Source: Myxocyprinus asiaticus (lineage: Eukaryota; Chordata; Actinopteri; Cypriniformes; Catostomidae). From it: DNA of 64,000 nt. Positions 1 to 9,963 of this stretch are shown here, piece by piece (positions within the stretch are counted from its first letter, which is position 1; the number at the start of each line of letters is the position of its first letter). The translations under genes and the position numbers were made by a program. The DNA lies in assembly GCF_019703515.2 (NCBI RefSeq), contig NC_059379.1:20517380-20581379 (forward strand). The letters run 5' to 3'. Below the pieces are notes generated by a model. That model was not told where the DNA came from, did no database searches, and saw nothing but the letters and a program-made list of their open reading frames with translations.

Positions 1-1585
1 TGCAGAAGATCTAAGTAGCCTACCACCGGCAGTGGTAGACACGATCACTCAGGCCAGGGCTCCCACTACGAAGCAGCTGTATGCCTTGAAGTGGCGTTTG
101 TTCACAAATTGATGTTCTTTCCGAGGCGATGACCCCCAGAGATGCGCAGTCGGGTCAGTGCTTTCCTTCCTGCAGGAGAGGCTGGAGGGGCGGCTGTCCC
201 TCTCCACCTCGAAGGTGTATGTGGCCGCTATAGCGGTGCAACACGACACGGTGGATGGTAAGTCCCTGGGGAAGCATGACCTGATCATCAGGTTCCTTAG
301 AGGTGCTAGGGGGTTGAATCCTCCTAGGCCACACCTCATTCCCTCGTGGGATCTCTCTGTGGTCCTGCTGGGCCTGCAGAGAGTCCCGTTTGAGCCCCTA
401 GAGTCAGTTGAACTAAAGGCTCTCTCATTGAAGACTGCCCTCCTGACTGCGCTCACGTACATCAAGAGGGTTGGGGACCTGCAGGCATTCTCTGTCAGCG
501 ACACCTGCCTGGAGTTTGGTCCGGAGTACTCTCATGTGGTCTTGAGACCCCAACTGGGCTATGTGTCCAAGGTTCCCACGACCCCTTTTAGGGATCAGGT
601 GGTGAGCCTGCAAGCACTGCCCTGGGAGGAGGCAGACCCAGCCTTGTCGTTGCTGTGTCCGGTGCGTGCGTTGCACATGTACTTCGACCGCACGCAGAGC
701 TTTGGACGCTCTGAGTTTGGCGGACATCGGAAAGGGAACGCTGTCTCCAAACAGAGGCTTGCCCACTGGATCGTGGATGCCATCACTTTGGCATATCAGG
801 CCCAGGGCATGCCCTCCCCTTTGGGATTACGTGCACACTCCACGAGGAGTGTGGCATCCTCCTGGGCACTAGCCAACAGTGCCTCTCTAGCAGACATCTA
901 TATAGCAGTGGGCTGGGCAACACCCAATACCTTTGTGAGATTTTATAATCTCCAGGGTGAGCTGGCTTTGTCCCGTGTGTTGACAGGTACAAGCAGGTAA
1001 GTGAGCGGGCAGCTGGCCGGGTGTACCGCTTGCGCATAGCGCCTTTCCCCTCCCTGAGGGGAAGACGTGCGCTTTTTCCCCCATGCGATTTCACGAGACG
1101 GTGAGCCCTGGATGTTCTTCCTCCTTAGCCCTATGGCTTGCGAATTTGGCGGAGGAATTTGGCGGGCCCAGTATGTGTGCTAGTATGCCGTGTACTGGGG
1201 TAGGTGCTCCACATGTGCTGGTTACCTATGGTAACCCCTTGTGATGTATTTTCCATGGTATGGTTTCACTGAGGGCAAATCCGTGTCTCCCTTCGGCAGC
1301 GTCCTCCCCTGCCCCCGGTTGCCATGTTGTAGAGTTCCTCCCCTCCGGGTAGGACCTACCACGGGGCTTTTTCCACGTGTGGCTGGTAAGCCGGTGTGAC
1401 GTATTTGCCACAGGTTAACCTCCCCTTCGGGCAGGATGTGGTCTCCGTGGTGTCTTTTCCTCTTGGGGAAAGAACACCTTCCCTGACGCGAATACATATG
1501 GCTCCAGCTGAAAGATTTTCACACTGTGTGGAGAAAAAAAGAGAGAAAAGTCTGCGGCTGGTGCAGCCTGTTCCCATTGTAAAGA
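1..1585 (+). mobile_element. DIRS-type retrotransposon, 3' part (copy 1, cut by window start)
   Basis: The window opens inside a DIRS-like retrotransposon. Positions 1-1000 align by eye with the recombinase region of the second copy at about 11900-12885. Downstream, 1000-1585 is a GC-rich non-coding tail with short runs such as cttcgggcag and repeated gccccgg-like blocks that differ from the tail of copy 2, so the two belong to different subfamilies. No terminal repeat like the one at 13096-13231 is visible, and the right limit is set only by the change to AT-rich sequence near 1585. DIRS elements integrate with a tyrosine recombinase instead of an integrase. Confidence 0.8.
2..1000 (+). pseudogene. 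DIRS tyrosine recombinase (broken, copy 1)
   Basis: One frame runs from position 2 to the stop at 998-1000, interrupted by a single in-frame TGA at 110-112 where copy 2 has a Trp codon (TGG). After that stop, 280 residues are open. The C-terminal catalytic boxes of phage-integrase-fold recombinases are visible: an Arg in KRVGDL, HSTR (H-x-x-R), GW about 30 residues later, and the Tyr in RFYNL. Against copy 2 there is a 15 bp in-frame deletion near 716, removing five residues (QLFVC) before FGG. A functional enzyme would recombine circular element DNA into the target. The stop and the deletion make this copy a probable pseudogene. The family call is from established DIRS knowledge; the breaks are read directly. 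Confidence 0.85.
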
Positions 1586-2040
1586 CGTCTTGTAATTTTC
1601 TTGATAAAAAATATGTTTGTGCCTGGTAACATGTGCATGTAAAATGGCTAGAAATTGCATTTTAGATTAGTGTAAAGCTGACAATTTACACAAGGTTTAT
1701 TTCTATTTCTTCTGCTCCAAATTTACTTCTCTGTGTGCTCGTATGAATGTAACACATCATAAGAAAGTGTTTCACCGCTGTTCAAATGCACTTTGGATAG
1801 CATCATTCATATGTATAAATGTTTTCCATCTGAAAGGACTAAATATTAAATGAAACAAATGACAATAAAATTGTAGGGATTTACTGGTTGTTTAGATCAG
1901 TGTTACTATCAGAAATAATTAATAATTATTTCTTTAGTTATTAATTAATATTTAAATTAATTAATTGAATCTAACTCATTAAAACCTCATATGGGGCTCC
2001 AGTAAATGTAGTGCACTACGTTTAGGAGCAAGTTTGGTTA
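1586..2040. other. AT-rich stretch without a gene
   Basis: Nothing coding is seen. From about 1910 the sequence is rich in attaat words and may include a worn extra unit of the repeat that follows at 2041. Confidence 0.5.
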
Positions 2041-2290
2041 TTAGCAATAATTAATAATTATCAAAGATAATTATTAATTATTAAAATCAATAGAACATTG
2101 ATGAGAATCAATGTTAGCTTTTTTTAATCCTTTAAATCAACAATTATCAAAGATAATCTTTAATTGTTAACATCGATGAAACATTAATTAAAATTAACAC
2201 TAGCTTATTGATCATTCAAATTCAACAATCATCAAAGATAATTACCAATTATCAAAAATCAATAGAATATTAATAAGGATTAACATTGAC
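2041..2290. repeat. Three diverged tandem repeats of 85-86 bp
   Basis: The core TCAAAGATA occurs at 2061, 2147 and 2232, spacings of 86 and 85 bases. Around each core the same order recurs: a caattat-type half, the core, an attaatt-type half, an atcaatagaa/atgaaac block and a (gt)taacattga-like end. Each core sits in a short potential hairpin. Units are diverged, so this is an old array. No coding potential is seen. Confidence 0.75.
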
Positions 2291-2650
2291 GGGGCACCAC
2301 CCTGGAATCAGGGACTAATAACCAGATAGTATAACAGTCTCAATATTAGATTGTTTTCTTAGGAAAATCGACATCCGAAGAATATCGATTTTCGGGAAAA
2401 AAACAATGAACGAAGGCTTGAATCCGAGCACTGACATCCCATCAGCATGACACAGGCGTATGCAAAACAAACCAAAACACTTCTCTTTGTAATATAAACA
2501 AAGTTTATTTATGCAGTAATATCAATTAATAATTAATACAATGCAGTCAGTAAACTTCCGACTTACAACTACAAACTAAACAGTGATATGATTAGATATG
2601 GAAATCAAAATAATCCTATAACACATGAGGTTGTGTGTGTGTGTGAGAGC

Positions 2651-2686
<36 letters not shown>

Positions 2687-3961
2687 GGAGGGACGCGCAC
2701 AAAATGGCGTACATGACTCTCGTGGAGAGTATGTCACACGAGACTTCCGGCCAGGGAATATGGCCGCGAATGTGGGCGGAGAGAAACCAGTCAATGGCGT
2801 CTACCGCGTGTATCCGCTTGTACGATAGCTTAGGGACAAAGCTGAGCTTTAGCACGAAGCTATCTATGAGCCAAAAATGTGTGCCAGAATGTTTGTGAGG
2901 GGTTGCGCGCGTGTGTGTGTGTGTGTGGTTAGTACGAGAGAGAGAGAATTAAGTGACGGCCCCAAAGCCGATTTCACGATCATGGGAGAGAAAGCAGCTG
3001 TTAGTTTATCACTCAGAGACACGGTGGACGGCTCGTAAACAGTCCCGCGTTCTTTGATTCTTTAATGGATAAACTCAGTTTGCCGGTCTCACCCACGATG
3101 GCGAAAATGCACAACAGTCCAATTTGGTTGGACCACAATACAGCAAATCAAATTCATGATAATTAATACCCTGAGTATTAATAATGAGCAGACATGGCGG
3201 TCCGTAAACTGTACAAGCAAAAACCTTGAAACACAAGAATAACACACTATAATATTCTATCTCTGCCCAGACGTAAACCTCTTACTTGAATCGCATGAGG
3301 ATGTAGAATGTGTGTTCATCAGTCCTTTAACTCAGACTCGGTTCCTCAAGGCTCGGGTGATGACGGGAGGCCGTTTTCTCGCTCTGTCGGCGGGCGTACG
3401 GCTGCTGATTCTCGGTGGGCTGGCGGAGAAATCAGAAATGTCAACTTGATTGAAGATGGAAGAGAAATCTTTAATCTCTTCACTTCTGCAGGCAAACGGA
3501 TGAAGTTGCGGATTGCTCGGCGGTCCGCTTTAGATCCGTTAGAGTGTTCGGTTGAACACAGAGTAATCTCAACTCGTCCAGCGAGATGGAGATCGTATGG
3601 CCACAGTTTCAAGTCAGACATTATTTCCTTGTGCCACGAGGTTGCACCTGAGAGCAGCGATGAGCTGCATCTACCCACTGCAAGCAAAGTTGCTGAAAGC
3701 AAATCCCGGAAGCATTTCAGAGGTATTTCTACTCCTGATGATGTCATGGTTGAGGGACGTTCTGTTGTGTGCCTCATCCAATAGGACTTGAGAGTTCGAT
3801 CCTTTAGTGAGCAAGGCTTCATGGGATTTGTAGTCTGTTTTGAACTCCCTTTGTTTGATTTTGGCGCGATTTTTATCAGTATAATTTATGACCTGGTATG
3901 CGGGGGGCTGAGTTAGGTTTTACGACTGTGTTAGGCCTGCCTTTGTCTTCTATCTGAATAC
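2291..3961. other. Unclassified non-coding stretch with GT microsatellites
   Basis: No gene is recognised. The stretch holds a GT run at about 2631-2684, a second at 2911-2928 and a short AG run after it. Overlapping open frames of equal length exist on both strands near 3308-3822, but neither has a recognisable domain. It may be the remains of an LTR or other interspersed repeat, but no paired LTR or primer-binding site could be shown. Confidence 0.4.
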
Positions 3962-3964
3962 ATG

Positions 3965-4132
3965 AGGCCCAACAAAATGCAAAGTAATCTCTTCAGTAAT
4001 CAAAATACTTTTTGAATGTAACTGTATTCTAATTACCAATGATTTAAATTGTAACTGTACTGGAATACAGTTACTTATATTTTGTATTTGAAATACGTAT
4101 TCCGGTTACATGTATTCCGTTACTCCCCAACC
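3965..4132. repeat. hAT-type transposon end / interspersed repeat
   Basis: The segment alternates gtaact and attaca-type words and ends in ttactccccaaccctgg, the kind of terminus (reverse complement ccagggttggggagtaa) seen on many fish non-autonomous hAT repeats. A related terminus, actttcccaacactgg, occurs at about 45938. Only one end is recognisable. It abuts the LINE fragment that follows. Confidence 0.5.
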
Positions 4133-5375
4133 CTGGCCGCTGACACCCCTCATGATATAATATTGGGAGGAGACTTTAATCTATTGATGGACTCAGTCCT
4201 TGATTATAGTGAAGCAAATGTGTGTAAGCCCCCTAGAGCAACACTGACGCTTCAGGATGTGTAAATATCTTGGTCTTACAGATATTTGGAGACTTTTGAA
4301 CCCATCTGGTAGGGACTATACATTTTTTTCATCAGCCCATAAGATTTATTCTAGAATAGATTTTTATCTAAGTCCCTCATTTCATCTGTTGTTGATTGCT
4401 CAATTGGAAACATCTTAGTCTCAGATCACGTCCTTATGAGTTCAGAGGTGTTGCCACATATGAAGAAAAAGAAATCATATAGTTGACACTTTAATGTATC
4501 CCTTTTGCAAAATCCTGAATTCCAACAAATGTTAAAGGCTGAAATCAATGTTTATATGGAGACCAACTGGTCCTCAGTATTTTCCGTGGGTGTGGCTTGG
4601 GAGGCACTTAAGGTGGTTCTTAGGGGTCGGATCATACATTATGCCTCATTCATAAAAAAATCCAAAGCACGAGAACTCGTGGAGTTGGAAGGGAATATTA
4701 AAAGTGCCGAGGCAGAGCTGAAGCACTGAATGTCATCTGATGATCACAGAGAATTGACCCGATTGAAATACAGATATGATACTATTTTGTCACGGAAGGT
4801 GGAGTTTTGGCTATTCAGGGCAAGACAGTCATACTTTGAGTTGGGGGACAAAGCTAGATATATAAAACAGAGAGAGTATTTTTCTACCATTCCCTCAGTG
4901 AAATCTGCTGGTAGTGAAATATTTACCTCGGCCATTGATATTAATAATACTTTTAAAGAATTCTATCTTGATCTCTATAGTTCCACGTCTTTGTCTTCTG
5001 ATGAAGATATTAGAAACTTTGTGGAACCATTAGAACTCCCTAAACTGACGAATGAGCAACATTTTTTTCTTGATTCTGCGATAACCTTGGAGGAGCTGGG
5101 CGAGGTAATTAAGGCCTTGCATACAGGCAAGTCTCCAGGGCCAGATGGCTTTGCCACTGAGTTTTTTAGATCTTATGCTACAGAATTGGCTCCACTTTTG
5201 CTAGAAGTTATACAGAATTATTAAAGAATGGAAAGCTTCCGCCAACTATGACGCAAGCCCGGATCAGTCTGATCCTTAAAAAGGACAAAGATCCAAGCGA
5301 GTGTAAGAGTTACCATCCAATTTCCCTGATCCAGCTAGACATTAAAATATTGTCAAAGATTTTCGTTTCTGGAGG
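4133..5375 (+). mobile_element. L1/Tx1-like LINE fragment (ORF2, 5'-truncated)
   Basis: The fragment starts within the endonuclease domain (LGGDFN at about 4165-4182), passes through a linker containing EALKVVLRGRIIHYASFIKK, and reaches the start of the reverse transcriptase, with GKSPGPDGFATEFF at about 5128-5169 and SLIQLDIKILSKI at about 5325-5363. It then breaks off just before a compound microsatellite. A second copy of the same family lies on the minus strand at 23665-26550; residues such as NWSSV(F/S)SVGVAWEALK are shared. Confidence 0.85.
4134..5363 (+). pseudogene. LINE ORF2 remnant: endonuclease C-terminus and RT N-terminus
   Basis: The reading frame is broken several times: a stop at 4262-4264 after the GGDFN box, a stop at 4727-4729 inside the linker, a stop at 5222-5224, and a frame change before MTQARISLILKKDKDPSEC at 5248. 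Visible blocks are the endonuclease GGDFN motif and the RT fingers region with the GPDGF box. The catalytic YxDD box of the palm is absent because the element ends before it. Full ORF2 proteins of this clade are over 1,200 residues; about 400 are represented here. It cannot encode active enzyme. Confidence 0.85.
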
Positions 5376-5422
5376 GCTCTCGGCAAGGGGCAGTGGAGAG
5401 AGAGGTGTAGTTGTTAATGTGT

Positions 5423-5423
<1 letters not shown>

Positions 5424-5516
<93 letters not shown>

Positions 5517-5521
5517 TTTTA

Positions 5522-5560
<39 letters not shown>
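5424..5560. repeat. Compound microsatellite (TA)n-(TTA)n-(GT)n
   Basis: A TA run of about 58 bases (5427-5485) passes directly into a TTA run (to about 5513), then after a short T-rich linker into a GT run (about 5524-5560). It lies about 50 bases past the point where the LINE ORF2 match ends. Confidence 0.95.
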
Positions 5561-5561
<1 letters not shown>

Positions 5562-5661
5562 TATAATCATGTATGACCACTGGGATGTTGTTGGGGGCCT
5601 GGGTGGAGTTGGGGATTGGGAGGGGTAATAGTGAGGGTTAATTGTTGATTCTGTGTATATA

Positions 5662-6166
5662 CACTACCGGTCAAAAGTTTTAAAACACTCATTCTTTATT
5701 ATGATTTTTTTTTTTTTTTCACATTTTAGAATAATAGTAAAGTCATCAAAACTATGGAATAACATAAATGGAACTATGGGAATTATGTTGTGACTAAACA
5801 AAATCCAAAATAAATCAAAACTGTGTAATATTTTAGCATCTTCAAAGTAGTCACCCTTTGCCTAGAATGTACTCTTGACATTTTCTCAACCAACTTCTTG
5901 AGGTATCACCCTGGGATGCTTTTTAAACAGTACTGAAGGAGTTCCCACCTATGTTGTTTTTTTTTAATTATTTGGTCCAAGTCATCAATTTCAAAAACAT
6001 TTTTTTTTTTTTATTAAATTTTAGTTTTATAATTAAATAAATTAATGTGGTGGCACAATTATATTTTTGTGTACAAAACTAAGGCATACGCCTTCAGATC
6101 AAAATATTTTTAAGATCATGAGAAACATTTCAGTCAAGTATTTCAAAACTTTTGACCGGAAGTGTA
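5662..6166. mobile_element. Tc1-type MITE, copy 1
   Basis: The left end cactaccggtcaaaagtttt and the right end aaaacttttgaccggaagtg are inverted repeats flanked by TA dinucleotides, as expected for Tc1/mariner. About 505 bp, no transposase. A close copy lies at 59968-60495 with the same internal sequence, for example tagcatcttcaaagtagtca in both. Confidence 0.9.
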
Positions 6167-6541
6167 TGTTTTGTTTTTCTGTGTTTAATATGTGAATCAT
6201 TAAAAATTATTAATCAGAAAAAAAATTATGACTCGCTCTCGGCACAGTTTTGTTTATAAACTGCTCTTAAGCTCAAAAGCAATATATCGTGATGAATGGC
6301 TAATAGTCCGAGCCACCCTCAAAAGTGTGTTTGGATTCACATTGATGTAAGTGGTGGCTGTGAGGGGGAGAGATGTAAACAGACACTTGCTGCTCTGGCA
6401 GCTTGTACTGTAAGTGAGAATGGATAGCAGACAGGATAAAAGAAAAAAATGGATGAATGAGAGAGATGAATCTGGAGAAACTAATGGGTTTTAAATGGTC
6501 AACTGAGAGACTCCTACAATCAGAGCATCAGAAAGTAGAGC

Positions 6542-6611
<70 letters not shown>

Positions 6612-7527
6612 AATGGGAAAAAGAGGCAGATTCACGAAGATAGATTAACAGTTTAAAACAGAAATTAGAAAATAAGAATTTATTATAAAGTATGTGTGAG
6701 AGAGAGAAAAAGAGAATGTGCATGTAAGCAAACACTGAAGAAACATCGTTGCAATTCATGCAAGTCTGTCATTTTGATTCAAAGTCCAGAATCAATATTT
6801 AGTTCAGAAAACACTTACAAACCTCTGACAAACACTGTTTACACTCCACTCACTGTTCTTTCCTAAGGGTTCTGTGGAAAGCAATTCTGTATTTATCTCT
6901 GGGCAGAATTAACTTGCATGCATACAAAAGCACACACACTAACTCTCAATGCAAGATCAAAACAAGATTTTCCATTCTGCTTTTTGAAAGACAGCAAAAT
7001 CATTTGCAATTATTTACAAAGTTGTTTGCTTTTATTCACATTTTCCATTTTGGAATGACACTAAAGCCGAGCCAAAGCTGAATTTTATTGGAGTTGGAAA
7101 AAGGTTTGCGGTGCATTGTAGATGAAGCCTTATCTTTTAAGTCTGATAACACTTTACGTAAATGTTTTCAGCATGAATCTCTCTCTCTCTCCTTTCTTCC
7201 TCTGTCTCTCTTCCTTATTTACAGCAGGGTGTAGATACCGGTCAGTAATACCTCAGTGGCGAGCTATGGCCTCACGTTTGAAGTCTGTTTGTTGGACTAT
7301 AGGTACTGATGTGTTAAGAGATCTGAATCATTTGTCCAGCAATTGGCAGATCCACTCTCCCAATAACCATTTCATGCCCATAACAGGAAGCCAATGGATG
7401 ACCTCTTTGTCTTGTTAATATTGTCAAGATTTTGAATTGGTTTTAGAGATGCCCTGGTATTACAAGAAAGAAAATATTCACAATCTCCCACAGAGTCTTT
7501 CCTAGAGTGTATCAGTGTCAGAACTAA
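6167..7527. other. No gene seen; GT microsatellite inside
   Basis: AT-rich sequence without coding signal. A pure GT run of about 65 bases occupies 6545-6609 and a short CT run lies at about 7178-7190. Confidence 0.5.
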
Positions 7528-7755
7528 AAGGAATAGTTCACCCAAAAATGAAAATTCTATAATTTACTCACCCTCATGTTGTTCCAAACCTGAATTACTT
7601 TTTTCTTTGGTGGGACAGTCACCATTCAGTTTAATTGGAAAAAAGATTCAATGAAAGTGAATGGTAAGACTTACATTCTGCCTTGCATCTCCTTTTGTGT
7701 TCCACCAAAGACTGAAGTCATACAGGTTTGGAACAATATGAGGGTGAGTAAATGT
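7528..7755. mobile_element. Palindromic MITE (gttcacccaaaaatga family), partial
   Basis: Starts with ggaatagttcacccaaaaat and contains actcaccctcatgttgttcc; its right arm ggaacaatatgagggtgagt is the inverse of the latter. The outermost part of the right arm is missing. Related copies occur at 33277-33592, 53305-53560 and from 63932 to the window end. Confidence 0.8.
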
Positions 7756-7876
7756 GACCTGCTCCATCAGTTTGTGTCACTTTTCACGTTTCAAGTTTTG
7801 TGCACTTAATTAAGAAGGAAGGTCTAAGCTTTCTAGCTATGTAATTATTATGTTCCCTATCTGTCACTCACTCGAA

Positions 7877-8032
7877 GTTGTGTCGATGTAGTGACACTAG
7901 GGGTCACTCTTGGGAGCCCGAAACACCTCTGGTCTTTGAAAAAAGGCCAGTGGGAACTGGCGAGTGGTATTTGCATACCACTCCCCCGAACATACGGGTA
8001 TAAAAGGAGCTGGTTTTCAACCACTCATTCAG
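7877..8032. repeat. DIRS left inverted terminal repeat with TATA box
   Basis: Inverse of 13096-13231. Shared blocks include tgacactaggggtcactc, gggagcccgaaacacctctg (one difference) and cgaacatacgggtataaaag. The left arm has about 20 extra bases (ccagtgggaactggcgagtg) absent from the right arm. TATAAAA at 7999-8005 is a plausible core promoter for the element. Confidence 0.9.
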
Positions 8033-8323
8033 ATTTTCTCTTCGGAGCCGAATGGTCGATGCTCACTGAGCTGAATTCCCACAGCTGTCCATTCACCTGT
8101 GCTGGATCTGACGGCATATTTCAGCGGCTTCTCCCCATCTGCACTGGTGCACTGCAGAGAACGCCCCTGGGCGCTTCAGCAGAAATAAAAGAGTATTTTC
8201 TAAAAAAAAGAGAATATTTCTCTAAAAGAGCGGCACACTGGTTGTGGTCGTTATCTCTCGCCTTCTGACGGTCACGATCACTGTCTTTCGTGTCTGGGCG
8301 CTACCCACGCGGAGACAGCGTTC
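8033..8323 (+). other. DIRS 5' leader
   Basis: Non-coding segment between the left terminal repeat and the first Met codon of the gag-like frame at 8324. It contains an A-rich patch at about 8187-8230 that is out of character with the GC-rich body. Confidence 0.5.
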
Positions 8324-9960
8324 ATGGATGGGTCATGTACTCATTGCGAGAACATGACCATGGCAATGTTGCGGTCGCGGCTTGCCTTTGTAAGAAAGCA
8401 AGCCACCCCAGTGGCTCCCCGCCTCGGTCCTTCTACCTACAGGTATGAGGCCAGTGCGGCTAGCACTGGGGGCAATTTGGGGACCTCAATGGGACCACCT
8501 CTGCCGGGTATCCCCCCACGGACATCCCATTCCCCAGCACGCTCGTCTGCCCCGATCGGGCTTCCGGATGAGTCCGCCGGCTCGTCTCACGGCGAGTTCG
8601 ACCTCTTATTTGGAGCCTGCGAAGGTAATGAGCTCTCGAGCGCAGCATCGGAGAGCGGGCTTGTCCAGTCAGACGTGGAATCCTCAGCTGGGTTTCCCCC
8701 CTCGGTACGGTCGCCAAGTCACAGACTGACGCAGAAATGATGGACATGCTTTCCCAGGCAGCCACGAGCGTCGGGCTAGAGTGGAACCCTCCACTCTCCC
8801 CTGAACCCTTGCGGCTCGATGATTGGTTCCTGGGCCCGCGGCACCGCTCACAGCCACGCCCCGCCCCAGTTCCTTTCTTCCCAGAAGTTCACGACGAGCT
8901 GACAAGGTCGTGGGAGGCACCTTTTACTGCCCAGTCCCGATCTTTCAGCTCCCCCACCCTCACTACCCTCGATGGTGGGGCGGCCAAGGGGTATTCAGTG
9001 ATCCCCCCGGTGGATAAGGCGCTTGTGGTGCACCTATGCCCGCAGAGTGCCGCCACCTGGCGTGGGAACCCGAATCTCCCATCCAGGGCCAGTAGGTTTA
9101 CGTCGTCCCTGATGGCCAAGGCCTACGATGCCTCTGGACAAGCCGCTTCTGCCCTGCACGCCATGGCTCTCCTGCAAGTCCACCAAGCCAGGGCGCTAAA
9201 GGTACTGCACGAGGGTAGTTCCACCCCGGGATTGACGCAGGAACTGCGCTTGGCGACTGACCTCACACTCCGGGTGACGAAGGTCACGGTGCAGTCTCTC
9301 GGGCGGGCGATGTACACCTTGGTGGTCCAGGAGCGCCATCTTTGGCTCAACCTGGTCGAGATGGGAGAGGCCGACAAGGCACGGTTCCTTGGCGCCCCCA
9401 TTTCCCAGGTTGGCCTGTTCAGCGACACCGTCGAGGACTTTTCCCAGCAATTCTTGGCAGTGAAGCAACAGACGGAAGCTATCCAACACATCCGGCTCAA
9501 GATCCCGCACCCTGTCTGCTCATCGCCAATGGCGTCCTCCTGTGGTGACTGCACCGGCTCTGCTGCAGCCCACCCCCACGGCCCGGCCGTGGCGTGGAGC
9601 CCACCAAAGGAAGCAGACGCCACCTGTCTCACGGCCGGCCGCCAAGAACCCGAGAAAGGAAACCCGCTGCTCTGGAGCTGGTAAGCAGACCACTCTATCC
9701 CCCAGTGGAGGGCTGGGAAGAGAATCTTTTGTTACCTTTTCATTTAATTTCGCTGCATGCCCAAGTGGCTGCGGTACCCAAGAGTTCAGCAAAAGAGCAG
9801 TTTCCTTGTTCCCTGGGTCACATACCCGGTGCGCACGGCCATCATCATGACCACCGTCCACCATTCCATTTTGGCAGGTTTGGCACTCAAGCGGCGGTCT
9901 CCCCACCCCTGCGCGCCCAGCTGTGGCACAAATCTGCCCCCGATTTGACGGTCTCCACGG
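8324..9960 (+). pseudogene. DIRS gag-like protein (frameshifted)
   Basis: Three open blocks in different frames cover the region. Block 1, 8324-8740, begins MDGSCTHCENMTMAM and is Pro/Ser rich. Block 2, 8737-9684, overlaps its stop and holds the most protein-like part, with DDWFLGPR, then an Ala/Leu-rich helical stretch (ASGQAASALHAMALLQVHQA) and further helices to about 9500. Block 3, from about 9594, is Pro/Arg rich with an HHHDH-type cluster. Such a three-part Gag (Pro-rich head, helical core, basic tail) fits DIRS and related elements. The frame changes near 8700 (beside a C run) and 9500-9600 are inferred to be mutations. It would have packaged element RNA. Confidence 0.65.
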
Positions 9961-9963
9961 GTC

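Noticed and set aside
1222..1660. Several short frames in the DIRS copy 1 tail
   Set aside because: They lie in the non-coding 3' part of the element and show no similarity to Gag, RT or recombinase.
1981..2060. Possible retroviral primer-binding site (ggggctccagtaaatgtag)
   Set aside because: No flanking LTR pair and no matching tRNA 3' end could be shown by eye.
2576..2855. Frames rich in Thr-His or Val-Cys repeats
   Set aside because: Pure translation of the GT/AC microsatellite.
3308..3822. Overlapping 158-codon open frames on both strands
   Set aside because: No domain, no recognisable composition of a conserved protein, and equal-length frames on opposite strands are typical of GC-balanced non-coding sequence.
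5248..5628. Frame with long Ile-Tyr and Leu runs
   Set aside because: Only its first part is LINE sequence; the rest is the translated TA/TTA/GT microsatellite.
7891..8268. Open frame across the DIRS left terminal repeat
   Set aside because: It overlaps the inverted repeat and TATA box; no Gag-like content before 8324.
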